Assembly: GCA_938074205.1 (NCBI GenBank)
Contig: CALJES010000002.1
Coordinates: 248,001-312,000 of the forward strand
Length of the DNA stretch: 64,000 bases
Direction of reading: 5' to 3'
DNA from: an uncultured bacterium
GTDB lineage: Bacteria > Armatimonadota > UBA5829
In this document: in pieces, positions 25,073 to 33,924 of the stretch
Numbering within the stretch: position 1 is the stretch's first letter
Layout: each line of letters opens with the position of its first letter
Notes under the pieces: model-generated
What the model was told of the DNA's origin: nothing
The model's input: only the letters and a program-made list of their open reading frames with translations
Databases searched by the model: none
Translations under genes and position numbers: made by a program

Positions 25073-25996
25073 CTATATCATCGCCCAAGCCTTGTTCAGG
25101 GCTCGTTTTGCGTTGGCTATTATTATCTCAGGTTTCTCGTCGAACGCGGCAACCGGCTTTACCTCGAAGCTCACTGGCTTTATGGTTTTTCCATCAAGAT
25201 AACCGATCTTGAGGAGTCCCTTCAGGAAAGCTGCCAGCTCTTCAACCCCGTTTTCACCTCCGGGGATCCCAAACCGCGGATGCTCATCGCCATACGCAGG
25301 GTGCGTTGGGTCCTTCATTACACAGTTTCCTATGTGCACGTGCACCAGCACATCCTTGGCAGGCTCTAGCATCTGATCGACGGTTTCGCCCAGCAAAGGC
25401 AGGTGGCTGAGGTCAAGCATAAGACCGAAGTTCGGATAGTCGTGCCGTATACGTTCAGCAAACTTGACAGCGTCCTTAGTGGGTCCCAAGATAGTATTCT
25501 TGCCGTATTCGACCCGGTCGAATGTTTCAAGCGCCACGGTAATATTGCCCTTCGACTTGGCGTAATCACAGATCTCCCGTACAGAATCTTCGAGTAGCTC
25601 GAGCCCTCGTGCCCTGCCTTCAAGTCCGGGGTCGCGGCCGCTGAGAAAAGCTATTCCGCACGCACCCAGCTCGATAGCTTCGTCTATCCCCGACTTCACC
25701 TGGGCGACTGCTTTCTTGCGGCCTTCCTCGTCAGGATCGTTCAGGTTCAGCTTCTGAGTCAGAAGTGTCGGCTGAGCACCGAATGCGCAGCGCATCCCAG
25801 CCTGCTCTATCATCTTAGCTGCAGCCTTTCTGACCTCAGGATCCTTCATCCACGTGACTTCGACAAACGTGAAATACTCGTCTTCACATATTTTAGCCAG
25901 GGTCTCGAGTATCGGTCCCTCGCCCTTGATTACTTCGGGGAATGCCATAAAGTGTATCAAACCCACGTCAGCATACTTGTAGATGGATTCGTTCAT
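25073..25996 (-). CDS. Sugar phosphate isomerase/epimerase family TIM-barrel protein
   Basis: A 307-aa xylose-isomerase-like barrel. Metal-site type segments are visible: FVEVTWM, AFGAQPTL, CGIAFLSGRDP, ALETFDRVEYG (Glu), LMLDLSHLPLLGE (Asp, His), VHVHIGNC, GIPGGENG and FEVKP. AGGAGG lies eight bases before the ATG, and the gene follows the uxaC-like gene by 12 bases, so it belongs to that operon. A role in sugar-acid or keto-sugar isomerisation is likely, but the substrate is unknown. Confidence 0.87.
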   Translation of the reverse strand: MNESIYKYADVGLIHFMAFPEVIKGEGPILETLAKICEDEYFTFVEVTWMKDPEVRKAAAKMIEQAGMRCAFGAQPTLLTQKLNLNDPDEEGRKKAVAQVKSGIDEAIELGACGIAFLSGRDPGLEGRARGLELLEDSVREICDYAKSKGNITVALETFDRVEYGKNTILGPTKDAVKFAERIRHDYPNFGLMLDLSHLPLLGETVDQMLEPAKDVLVHVHIGNCVMKDPTHPAYGDEHPRFGIPGGENGVEELAAFLKGLLKIGYLDGKTIKPVSFEVKPVAAFDEKPEIIIANAKRALNKAWAMI

Positions 25997-26008
25997 TGCT
26001 GATTCCTC

Positions 26009-27259
26009 CTATCCCACGAATCTCCAGAAGTTCTCGCCAAACAATGCCGCAACATCGCGCCTTATCTCTTGTTCAGTCGGCAACCAGCCTGTAGCAGCTA
26101 GATCGACATACTTGTCCGTGAGAACATCTGCGATTATGCGTCGCGAATGAGCCCACTTGTATATCAGTTGATCTAGCACGCGCGCATCGGAATGCTGCGG
26201 CGTCATGCTTAAGCCCAACAATTCTAACCGCATCCTCGTGATTTCGTCTACCAGGCTCGGGTTGTTCAGAAACCACCAGCAGCCGAATACGTGCAGGTTG
26301 CGAAACTTTCGCGCGACCACACACAGCTCGTGCTGATTCTCTCGAGAAAGCATTGTAACAAGGAACTTCACATCGGGATAATTTGCGCATAGATACTCCA
26401 CAACGTCGATATTAGCTTTTCCCACCGAATCTCCCGCCAATCGCAGTGCCGGATTCGTCAACTTCTTGACGCCTATCATCATGGCAAACGGTTTACAAGT
26501 TTCTCTAGCTGTGGGTAAGACACACTCGCTTATTAGTTGTCCTCGCGTGGACCCTTCTGGAAAAGCGAAGCTTGGGGGAAGCGATACAGCCATATACACT
26601 GCGTTGATTTGATTCAGCCATTCCACTAGAAACCTGCGTACCTCCGACACCGTTTGCGAATTGATATCAAACCCTACGTTGTAGCCCCATTCTTGCAGCT
26701 TCGGAACAGCAGTGTGCCACGAGTTAAGCAGGGCATCCAACCGCAGTGCTGCACGGAACCGCTCGTCTTGCTGCCGCGACTTCGACCAATAGCCAAGCTC
26801 CGCATCATCGAATGGGTCATTGGTCATGACCACAGTCTTTACTCGAGACAGCTCGAACACCTTATCCACATATTCATCAACTTTTTGCTCGGCGAAGAAT
26901 CGTCGATATGCTTCCAGATCTCGCTTCGAAACATCAAGACCAAGTTTCTCGAGTGTTGTTAGCACGCCTCGACAAGCTTCACTAACAGGAGATCGTTCAA
27001 TGAAAAGTGTCCTCCAGACAAGTTCTGCCTGGGCACGCTTCGGCAGCGCCCAGAAGTGTTCATAGCCCATCTCCAAATAGCGCATCGTCTCAGCTATTAA
27101 GTAGTGGTAGGTAAGCAAGTCGTCAATACCCCACAGCAACAGACCATCAAATGTATGAGGATAGATGTGAGTGTGTATATCTGTTATTTGGACTTCGTCT
27201 ACAGCTTTCCAGACTAGATCACGTATGGTGGTGCTGTCTCCAGGTCGAAGTTCAGCCAT
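26009..27259 (-). CDS. Glucuronate isomerase (UxaC)-like amidohydrolase superfamily protein
   Basis: A 416-aa protein. ITDIHTHIYPHTF near residue 25 is the HxH metal motif followed by the shape seen in uronate isomerases (DHH or DTH then a W..DDLLTYHYL stretch). Further agreement with UxaC-type enzymes is found in AGVN/GFDINSQ and the C-terminal DLAATGWLPTEQEIRRDVAALFGENF, the usual family end. It is shorter than true UxaC (about 470 aa), so a different sugar acid or a related reaction is possible. Ribosome site GAGGAGG lies inside the end of uxaE; one base separates the stop of that gene from the ATG. Confidence 0.75.
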   Translation of the reverse strand: MAELRPGDSTTIRDLVWKAVDEVQITDIHTHIYPHTFDGLLLWGIDDLLTYHYLIAETMRYLEMGYEHFWALPKRAQAELVWRTLFIERSPVSEACRGVLTTLEKLGLDVSKRDLEAYRRFFAEQKVDEYVDKVFELSRVKTVVMTNDPFDDAELGYWSKSRQQDERFRAALRLDALLNSWHTAVPKLQEWGYNVGFDINSQTVSEVRRFLVEWLNQINAVYMAVSLPPSFAFPEGSTRGQLISECVLPTARETCKPFAMMIGVKKLTNPALRLAGDSVGKANIDVVEYLCANYPDVKFLVTMLSRENQHELCVVARKFRNLHVFGCWWFLNNPSLVDEITRMRLELLGLSMTPQHSDARVLDQLIYKWAHSRRIIADVLTDKYVDLAATGWLPTEQEIRRDVAALFGENFWRFVG

Positions 27260-27260
27260 T

Positions 27261-28856
27261 TTACCTCCTCTTAAGTTGCAAATCCTCAGCCAACCGGACG
27301 ATGTACTTGCTCACCCTCTTGGTGTACTCTGCTTGCACGTCTGGGCTTAGTGAATAGAACTTCTCTCTGAACAAGAAACGACCTTGGTCGTCCTTTGCAC
27401 CTACTATGCCGAAACAGAAATCTGTGAAGAACCGATCCGTGGGAAGAGGCCGGAATGCGTCGCCTTCCTGCGTTCGTCTTTTATCCAAAAGAGCCAAGTA
27501 TTCGGCTGCCACTTGGTTGCCTGATTCCGCTTCCGACTTCGCGCTTTCAAATGTGTAATCCCACCACTCCCGGAAGAACTGCGGATCCAAGTCGGCCAGC
27601 ACTTCGGCTAGGATTAGCTGCAACTTGCCTGACACCTTCAACTTCAGTCTTCCGCTGCAAGCACGGGCTATGGTATGATGGGTTTCAGGGCTCTTATCTG
27701 ACCCTGAGTGGAAGTCGAGGAGTGCGCCGTACTCGGCCGCAATACGAGAGAGTTCTCGAACTCGCTTCTCTAGACCGCTGAGGCCGTCGGGCATTCGGTA
27801 GTCAACACGTTTCTCGAAACCTACGTTTGGAGCCACAAAAGCAGTAGAGACTCCCCTCTGTGTCAAGCGTTCCAGGACGTATCTCAGCTCCGCAGGTTCG
27901 GTTAGAGCTGGTCCTTCGTCAAGTGAGAACTCGAAGTCGAAAGGTTCTCCATTTTTCAATGAGCGTATGTGATTGTAGAGTTCTACAGCTGCGTCGACTG
28001 CCGCATCGTACCTGCGGGGCAGATCGTCTGTTGTGAAGTCAAAGAGAGCGGAGACATCTACGGTGAAGAATGTGAAATACTTTCCGCAGTCAACTAGGTA
28101 CTTTGCATGCGCCAAGCCAGCTTCGTCGAAGCTCTTGACGGGTATGTGGTCCAGGTCGGCCCCGTACGGCTCGGTGCAGTTGTTTTCTATGTGGCAGACT
28201 ACTCCAGCCAACCAGAAACCTTCTATGCTGGATCCTGTATGACCGATGTTCACAGCCCCATGCCCGGGAAGATAGGCCGTCTCGCCAATAGGAGGAGCCA
28301 AAATAATGCTCTTCGGTGCCAGTTCTCTGAATGCTGAGTTCTGAATAGTTTCCGCAGGTCCACCTACTAGCTTTAGCCCTTCAATGATCCCGGGCCAAAC
28401 AGTAACGGTCTGCCTGGCGCCTATACCGAGCCGGGGCACGCTTCCGAATGCTCGAGGCGCAAACTGCGGGGCGATATCCGTTACATACCACTTCACTGTT
28501 TCCGTGTCCAATGCTATTATTGCAGCCTTGCCGCCCACAAACGTAGCCAACGGCGGAATCGGCGTACTTACACCTCGCGGTGAAACTATTGCGATTACCT
28601 TTTGCCCGTCATCCAGGTTCATTATAAAATAGGCCGCATTCTTTTTGAGAACGAGGGAATTGACAGATGCCGGCGAACCTTTGAGTATAGCTTTCAAACA
28701 GTTCGCGCACTGCGCAGTGCCGACAGCCAGTCCGCATTCTGCGAGGAAAGGCTCAAGTTTCTCGCACAGAGCTTCAGCAGTTGACGGATCCCACGTGTAT
28801 GTATCAATCAAGGCGGGGTTTTTTGCGGGGTCAAGGTCTATCCCGTTTATTCTCAA
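27261..28856 (-). CDS. uxaE: Tagaturonate/fructuronate epimerase (UxaE)-like protein
   Basis: A 531-aa protein with features of UxaE, which interconverts tagaturonate and fructuronate in Thermotoga-type uronate breakdown: a central NIGHTGSSIEGFWLAG, FEFSLDEGPAL, STAFVAPNVGFEKRVDY, and a LLDFHSGSDKSP metal-binding segment. Start is TTG at 28856 with GGAGG five bases upstream. It heads the operon uxaE - uxaC-like - TIM-barrel epimerase, and this context supports uronate metabolism. I name the family with moderate confidence; the exact substrate is inference. Confidence 0.72.
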   Translation of the reverse strand: MRINGIDLDPAKNPALIDTYTWDPSTAEALCEKLEPFLAECGLAVGTAQCANCLKAILKGSPASVNSLVLKKNAAYFIMNLDDGQKVIAIVSPRGVSTPIPPLATFVGGKAAIIALDTETVKWYVTDIAPQFAPRAFGSVPRLGIGARQTVTVWPGIIEGLKLVGGPAETIQNSAFRELAPKSIILAPPIGETAYLPGHGAVNIGHTGSSIEGFWLAGVVCHIENNCTEPYGADLDHIPVKSFDEAGLAHAKYLVDCGKYFTFFTVDVSALFDFTTDDLPRRYDAAVDAAVELYNHIRSLKNGEPFDFEFSLDEGPALTEPAELRYVLERLTQRGVSTAFVAPNVGFEKRVDYRMPDGLSGLEKRVRELSRIAAEYGALLDFHSGSDKSPETHHTIARACSGRLKLKVSGKLQLILAEVLADLDPQFFREWWDYTFESAKSEAESGNQVAAEYLALLDKRRTQEGDAFRPLPTDRFFTDFCFGIVGAKDDQGRFLFREKFYSLSPDVQAEYTKRVSKYIVRLAEDLQLKRR

Positions 28857-28999
28857 TGCTTCCTCCCAGCTACCAGGTTGTTCTCAGGAGAATCGTGCTG
28901 AGCTTCCAGTAGTTCTGAAACAGCTCCTGCTGATTCGAATTTTCTCCTATACACTGAACTTGATTCATCACCAGTGCCTAGAGCAGAACATCCAGTACA

Positions 29000-30718
29000 T
29001 CAAACGCCTGCGCATTCGCGCTTCAATTGTTCTATCACTTCGGCAACAGGTACGGACCCTTTGTCCCCTTCTGATCGGCTTCTAACGGCAACGGTTCCAG
29101 CTTGCAGTTCTCTGTCGCCGACTACCAGCATGTAAGGTATCTTTTGCAATTGTGCCTCACGTATCTTGAAACTCGTCTTCTCATTGCGGTCGTCCACCGT
29201 GACACGAAATCCTGACGCGCGCAGCATTTCAGCCACATTGTGTGCATACTCTACGTGTCGGTCCGCAATAGGCAGAATGACGGCCTGTACTGGCGAAAGC
29301 CACAGTGGTAGCGCTCCGGCATAATGCTCCAGCAGAACTGCTACAAACCGCTCCATCGAACCCAACAAAGCTCGATGTATCATTATGGGTCTGTGGTGAG
29401 CATTGTCCTGCCCCACATAAGTGATATCAAACCTCTCCGGCTCGTTGAAATCCACCTGTATCGTGCTGCACTGCCACTCTCTATCCAACGCGTCTCTTAT
29501 CTTCACGTCAATTTTAGGACCGTAGAAAGCACCGCCGCCTTCATCGACGTCGTAATCCAGTCTTTCTTCTTCCAAGGATTCTCTGAGTGCACGCGTTGCT
29601 TCTTCCCATACGTCATCTGCGCCGACATAATGTTCGGGTTTAGTAGAGAGATACACGTGGTAATCCTGGAAACCGAATCGGCGAAGCACCTTCATTACGA
29701 AGCCTATTACTCGCCTCGTCTCCGAGTTGAGCTGATCGCGTGTGCATATTATGTGGGCATCATCCTGGGTAAACCCCCGCACGCGAAGCAGACCATGCAG
29801 TACTCCTGAACGCTCGTAGCGATAGACAGTTCCGAGTTCAGCCCATCTAATTGGAAGTTCTTTATAACTGCGCACACGAGTCTTGTAGATCAGCATGTGG
29901 AACGGACAGTTCATAGGCTTGATACGATACGGCACGCCGTCAACGATCATGGGATCGTACATGTTCTCTGCAAAAAACTCTTCATGACCACTTACTCGCC
30001 ACAAGTCCCCGCGCGCGATATGTGGAGTCATCACCAGCTCGTACCCGTTAGCCAGGTGCTCATCGCGCCAGAAATCTTCTATGATCTTCCGCAGTAACGC
30101 ACCCTTGGGGTGCCAATGAACCAGTCCGGGGCCGGCTTCGTCATGGATTGAGAAAAGATCCAGATCCTTTCCCAATCTACGATGATCGCGCCTCTCGGCT
30201 TCTTCGAGCTTCTGCAGATACGCATCCAGCTCCTCTTGGGTTCGGAATGCAGTTCCGTATATTCGCTGGAGCATGGGGTTTTTCTCATTGCCTCGCCAAT
30301 ACGCGCCTGCAATCGATAGCAATTTGAATGCTTTGATTTCACCCGTGTGCTGCAGATGAGGTCCGCGGCAAAGGTCAACGAATCCCCCTTCTTCGTATAC
30401 CGTTATTGGTTCGCCTTCAGGTATCTCATTTATCAGTTCAAGTTTGTAGGGCTCATCCTTGAATAGTTCGAGCGCTTCCTCTCGAGATATCTCTTTTCTC
30501 ACAAAGGGGCTGCGCGAATCGACAATCCGGCGCATTTCGGTAGTGATCCGCTCAAGATCTTCGGGCGAGAACGGCTTCTGTACGTCAAAATCATAATAGA
30601 AGCCGTCTTCGATCGCCGGACCGATTGCTATCTTGACGCCAGGGAACAAGTTGCGGACGGCGTGAGCCATCACGTGCGCTGTCGAGTGACGTAGGACATC
30701 AAGATCAGAGTTCTCCAT
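29000..30718 (-). CDS. thrS: Threonyl-tRNA synthetase lacking the N-terminal TGS domain
   Basis: Charges tRNA-Thr and edits mischarged Ser. The 572-aa protein begins directly at the editing domain, with H11 and H15 of HSTAHVMA and C117/H121 in DLCRGPHL. The class II core (motif 2 region YRYERSG, zinc ligand C271 in MNCPFH) and the C-terminal anticodon-binding domain are complete. Typical bacterial ThrRS has about 640 residues with a TGS domain of about 60 in front. That domain cannot be hidden upstream because the galE stop is at 30722, three bases before the ATG. Confidence 0.95.
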   Translation of the reverse strand: MENSDLDVLRHSTAHVMAHAVRNLFPGVKIAIGPAIEDGFYYDFDVQKPFSPEDLERITTEMRRIVDSRSPFVRKEISREEALELFKDEPYKLELINEIPEGEPITVYEEGGFVDLCRGPHLQHTGEIKAFKLLSIAGAYWRGNEKNPMLQRIYGTAFRTQEELDAYLQKLEEAERRDHRRLGKDLDLFSIHDEAGPGLVHWHPKGALLRKIIEDFWRDEHLANGYELVMTPHIARGDLWRVSGHEEFFAENMYDPMIVDGVPYRIKPMNCPFHMLIYKTRVRSYKELPIRWAELGTVYRYERSGVLHGLLRVRGFTQDDAHIICTRDQLNSETRRVIGFVMKVLRRFGFQDYHVYLSTKPEHYVGADDVWEEATRALRESLEEERLDYDVDEGGGAFYGPKIDVKIRDALDREWQCSTIQVDFNEPERFDITYVGQDNAHHRPIMIHRALLGSMERFVAVLLEHYAGALPLWLSPVQAVILPIADRHVEYAHNVAEMLRASGFRVTVDDRNEKTSFKIREAQLQKIPYMLVVGDRELQAGTVAVRSRSEGDKGSVPVAEVIEQLKRECAGV

Positions 30719-30721
30719 TAC

Positions 30722-31708
30722 TCACCTGCCGTATCCGTTAGGGTGCGTCGAATGCCACTTCCAGGCTGTTTGGATAATGCTAACCAGTTCGGGAAATCTC
30801 GGCTCAAACCGGAGCTCAAGTCGGATCCTTTCTGAGCTCGCTACCAGCACGGCAGGATCACCGGGTCTCCTGGGGGCCGGCACTGCCTTGATGTGTGCGC
30901 CGGTGACGCGCTCAGCCGCCTTTATCACCTCCAGCACTGAGTAACCATTGCCGTTACCGAGATTGTATGCGGTTGTCGGCAGCCCTTGCCTGAGCGCATC
31001 GAGTGCGAGAATATGTGCTTGTGCAAGGTCGCTGACGTGAATGTAGTCACGTATACAGGTGCCGTCTTTCGTAGGCCAGTCAGTACCATACACCTTCACG
31101 TGGTCGCGCTGGCCTAATGCTACCTGCAAAACTAGCGGAATGAGGTGGTGCTCCGGAGTGTGATCTTCTCCTATCTCTCCCGATGGATCCGCACCGGCTG
31201 CATTGAAGTATCGCAGTGATACCGAGCGCAAGCCGTAAGCGTGATCGTAATCCTTTAAGACCTCTTCAAGCATCAATTTTGAGCGCCCGTAGGGATTGGT
31301 TGGGTTCTTTGGGTGGTCCTCGGGAATCGGCACCGCTATCGGCTCACCAAAGGTTGCAGCGCTTGAAGAAAAAATCATCTGTTTGCATCCGAACTCGAGC
31401 ATCACGTCGAGCAGTATGAGGCTTGAGGCTACGTTGGTCAAATAGTACTTATGAGGGTCGGCTACGGACTCTGCTACATCCGCCAGCGCTGCAAAGTGCA
31501 TAACAGCTTCAATATTGTTGTTGGAAAATATGTCCCGCAACAGCTCTCGGTCGCCAATATCACCTACAATAACCCTACTCCCACACGATGCTTCCAAATG
31601 GCCAAACGAAAGATTGTCGAGGTTAATAACTTCCTCTCCGCGTTCGACAAGAGCTTTGACTGCGTGGCAGCCTACGTAGCCGAGTCCCCCGGTAACCAGA
31701 ATCGCCAT
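30722..31708 (-). CDS. galE: UDP-glucose 4-epimerase
   Basis: Interconverts UDP-glucose and UDP-galactose for polysaccharide synthesis and galactose use. The 328-aa extended SDR has the NAD loop TGGLGYVG (6-13), the serine in FSSSAATF, and catalytic Y140-x3-K144 in NPYGRSK. Substrate-region RYFNAAGADP and NLGNGNGYSVLEV match GalE. It is the first gene of a two-gene unit with thrS, under an extended -10 promoter. Confidence 0.95.
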   Translation of the reverse strand: MAILVTGGLGYVGCHAVKALVERGEEVINLDNLSFGHLEASCGSRVIVGDIGDRELLRDIFSNNNIEAVMHFAALADVAESVADPHKYYLTNVASSLILLDVMLEFGCKQMIFSSSAATFGEPIAVPIPEDHPKNPTNPYGRSKLMLEEVLKDYDHAYGLRSVSLRYFNAAGADPSGEIGEDHTPEHHLIPLVLQVALGQRDHVKVYGTDWPTKDGTCIRDYIHVSDLAQAHILALDALRQGLPTTAYNLGNGNGYSVLEVIKAAERVTGAHIKAVPAPRRPGDPAVLVASSERIRLELRFEPRFPELVSIIQTAWKWHSTHPNGYGR

Positions 31709-31797
31709 AAGCTCACCGATTTCAATAATACCGACCGGCAGAGCGATCGCTCCGCCGGCGCGACAAGATCCAAATGCAACAGGCCTAAGCCCGCGTT

Positions 31798-31827
31798 ATT
31801 ATAGCATTCGCCCGCGCAGAGTAGCAA
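31798..31827 (-). promoter_or_regulatory. Promoter of galE-thrS
   Basis: Minus strand TTGCTA (31827-31822), 18-base spacer, TATAAT (31803-31798) preceded by TGC, an extended -10. Start near 31791 gives a leader of about 80 bases. Confidence 0.68.
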
Positions 31828-31959
31828 CCGAAGCGAGCAGGCCTGAGACCAACGGTGGTCTTGGAATACAGGCGCGATGCGGTGTCGGCTCGTATGCTAG
31901 TCGTAACGAGTTTGATTCAAACCTTCGGCAAAGCTTGCACTAAGTCAGAAGCCACGTGC

Positions 31960-31988
31960 TTGTCTGAAGAATACGTGGGGCTTATACT
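31960..31988 (+). promoter_or_regulatory. Promoter of the 582-aa secreted protein gene
   Basis: TTGTCT (31960-31965), 17-base spacer, TATACT (31983-31988). The expected start near 31995 is about 35 bases before the TTG at 32029 and supports that start codon. Confidence 0.7.
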
Positions 31989-32028
31989 CTTAATCAGCAC
32001 TTTACGTTTAGGTAGGAGGCCCAGCGAG

Positions 32029-33777
32029 TTGAAGATTGTGGAGAAGGTTTTATCACTTCTTTTTGCACATTGTTTGTTATTGCTTCTAGCTGGTGCTCGT
32101 CTCTCAGCGGAACCGGTATGGGACTGGCTTCCCTCGGATGAGGTCGGGATAGAGCTTTACGTGGGAGAAGACTCAGAAATAGTTATTCTGTCTTCGCATA
32201 CTGATAGATTGCAGGGAAAGGTCGTTATATACACTGGGTCCGCGTGCAACCTGCAGGCTGGGGATGTCTTGGTCTTCACAGCTACAGAGCTTTTCACCGA
32301 CAAGAAGTTCGAGCACAGGCAGCTGCTCGGCGAAACGATTGAGGCAGGTTTAAAAGTACAAAGGCCTTTTACGATTTCCCTAAGAAATCTTCATTTCGTG
32401 CCCGGGTACTACTGGATTACGTGCGACCTGGTGCGAGATGGCCGCTCCCTCGCTGGTGGGCGAGTCGGTTTCGAGGATTTCTACATTCAAAGGCCTGAAG
32501 AATCAATGCTTTACACTGTGCTTTCTTTCAGGTTGGGCATGGGCCTTTATATTATAGATCCAACTGGTGGATACGGAACAGGCGGTAGTGCGTCTCTGCT
32601 GCACACGTATGATCCGCGAGACCCGACGTACTACACGCATTTCATTCGTGCTTATAAGGGAAGTACGTATAAGCACAGTGAAGGCTTAGAAGCTGGCGTC
32701 ACGGGTACTGTCTTCGCAGCTTATGCATTCCGTACTGCTGGGGACATCGAGCGCGCTCGTTTTGCTGAGAAGCTTATCAAGAGCAACTGCGATTATATGC
32801 TTAGGTATATGCAGTTTCCCGACGGTGGCACGCTTACCATATCCAATGCATACCTGGAAAGCCATCCAGGCGAATATGTGGACCGCTCTACACGAGTGGC
32901 TTATAGGGATACGAACCAGGTCGGCGAGTGGATCAGGCCTATAGCGCGAGCGATACTCTACTTCCAAACCGTGCCTGGAGAAGAGGCCTATGCCTACAGA
33001 CTGTACCGCGCCGCTCGCAGAGCAGCGGATTTCTTGGTTAGAGTTGGTACTGACCAGATAGGCAGCCGCAAGAACGTGCTTCGTCACTTCTATTTGTATG
33101 GAATCTTACCTGCGATCGAAAGAAAGTTGTACTACCAGGAAGGTCGCCAGTGTGACGTGTATGTTCCACGGGCGATGGCTGGATTGGCCTATTTCGCTTA
33201 CGTAATGCATCTCAGGGAGGGCAGGGTTCCTGATGCCTATCTAGCTGTTTTGCGCGAGACCACCGAATGGGCCTTAGAGAAGATGCAGCCTGATACCGGT
33301 TGGTTTGATTGGCAGTGCGGTTACGAGGTCGAAGGTGGCTGCCACGCGATCCTGGGCAACCTTTATCTGGCGGAGGCAGCGCAGGGCTATTACTTGCTTT
33401 GCAAGGCTAGGCGAGATCAAGAGGGGGCGAAGCTTGCAGCCGAATGTGCTCGGAAAGCACTGCATTTCATCACCGATTATGAACGCGGCGGTGGTGCTCC
33501 CCATTTGGAGTTCTGGCTTGGCCCCTACCTCTATTGGCAGTTTACAGAGTACCTCGGTTCTATTGGCGAGGACCCCGCTTTCCGAAACTACATTCTTGAG
33601 CAGCACAGGTGGTGGTCCGAACAGCGCGGCTGGCGCGATTTTACAAAGCGTGAGGGCAGGAGTCTAGTCTTCCGAGCGGACAACCTCTCACACTTGACGA
33701 TGAGCATCACAGCGTACCCGGCCCTTAGGTTGATGGAAGAACTCGGAAAGCCGTTTATGTGGATTGGCAGTCGCTAA
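32029..33777 (+). CDS. Secreted alpha/alpha-barrel protein, probable carbohydrate-active enzyme
   Basis: 582 aa from a TTG at 32029, nine bases after AGGAGG. The N-terminus is a Sec signal (MKIVEK, then LLFAHCLLLLLAGA, ending LSA-EP). A beta domain (about 25-145) is followed by a long helical domain with repeated aromatic-rich hairpins (EAGVTGTVFAAYAFRTAGD, DTNQVGEWIRPIARAI, GNLYLAEAAQGYYLL), as in six-hairpin (alpha/alpha)6 glycosidases, lyases and unsaturated glucuronyl hydrolases. No family-level catalytic pair can be named. Located next to galE and the uronate-type genes, which is compatible with polysaccharide breakdown outside the cytoplasm. Confidence 0.72.
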   Translation: MKIVEKVLSLLFAHCLLLLLAGARLSAEPVWDWLPSDEVGIELYVGEDSEIVILSSHTDRLQGKVVIYTGSACNLQAGDVLVFTATELFTDKKFEHRQLLGETIEAGLKVQRPFTISLRNLHFVPGYYWITCDLVRDGRSLAGGRVGFEDFYIQRPEESMLYTVLSFRLGMGLYIIDPTGGYGTGGSASLLHTYDPRDPTYYTHFIRAYKGSTYKHSEGLEAGVTGTVFAAYAFRTAGDIERARFAEKLIKSNCDYMLRYMQFPDGGTLTISNAYLESHPGEYVDRSTRVAYRDTNQVGEWIRPIARAILYFQTVPGEEAYAYRLYRAARRAADFLVRVGTDQIGSRKNVLRHFYLYGILPAIERKLYYQEGRQCDVYVPRAMAGLAYFAYVMHLREGRVPDAYLAVLRETTEWALEKMQPDTGWFDWQCGYEVEGGCHAILGNLYLAEAAQGYYLLCKARRDQEGAKLAAECARKALHFITDYERGGGAPHLEFWLGPYLYWQFTEYLGSIGEDPAFRNYILEQHRWWSEQRGWRDFTKREGRSLVFRADNLSHLTMSITAYPALRLMEELGKPFMWIGSR

Positions 33778-33833
33778 CTGTCGTTCTCGCCAACTACTCC
33801 TTTCACAAGCTCTGCATAAGGCTGTATGGAGGG

Positions 33834-33859
33834 AAGATTGTTTGAAGAGCGACAATCTT
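33834..33859. repeat. Perfect 8-base inverted repeat between convergent genes
   Basis: AAGATTGT (33834-33841) against ACAATCTT (33852-33859), 10-base loop. It lies between the converging 582-aa and GNAT genes. No T-run follows on either strand, so it may be a factor-dependent or RNA-stabilising element. Confidence 0.45.
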
Positions 33860-33924
33860 GCCATGGGCTTGCCCAACGCGTGTAGATATTGCACGGTAGC
33901 CTGCATAATCATTGAAGTTGTGTG

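Larger units (their letters stand above)
31709..32028. other. Divergent intergenic region between galE and the 582-aa secreted protein gene
   Basis: 320 bases with one promoter in each direction (31798-31827 minus, 31960-31988 plus). An open frame from 31855 runs into the downstream gene, but it contains the promoter and is not considered coding. Nothing else recognised. Confidence 0.6.

Noticed and set aside
30719-30721. Missing TGS domain of ThrRS encoded upstream by frameshift
   Set aside because: Only three bases separate thrS from the intact galE stop.
31855-32028. N-terminal extension of the 582-aa secreted protein
   Set aside because: It would place a signal peptide inside the protein, and a promoter lies at 31960-31988.
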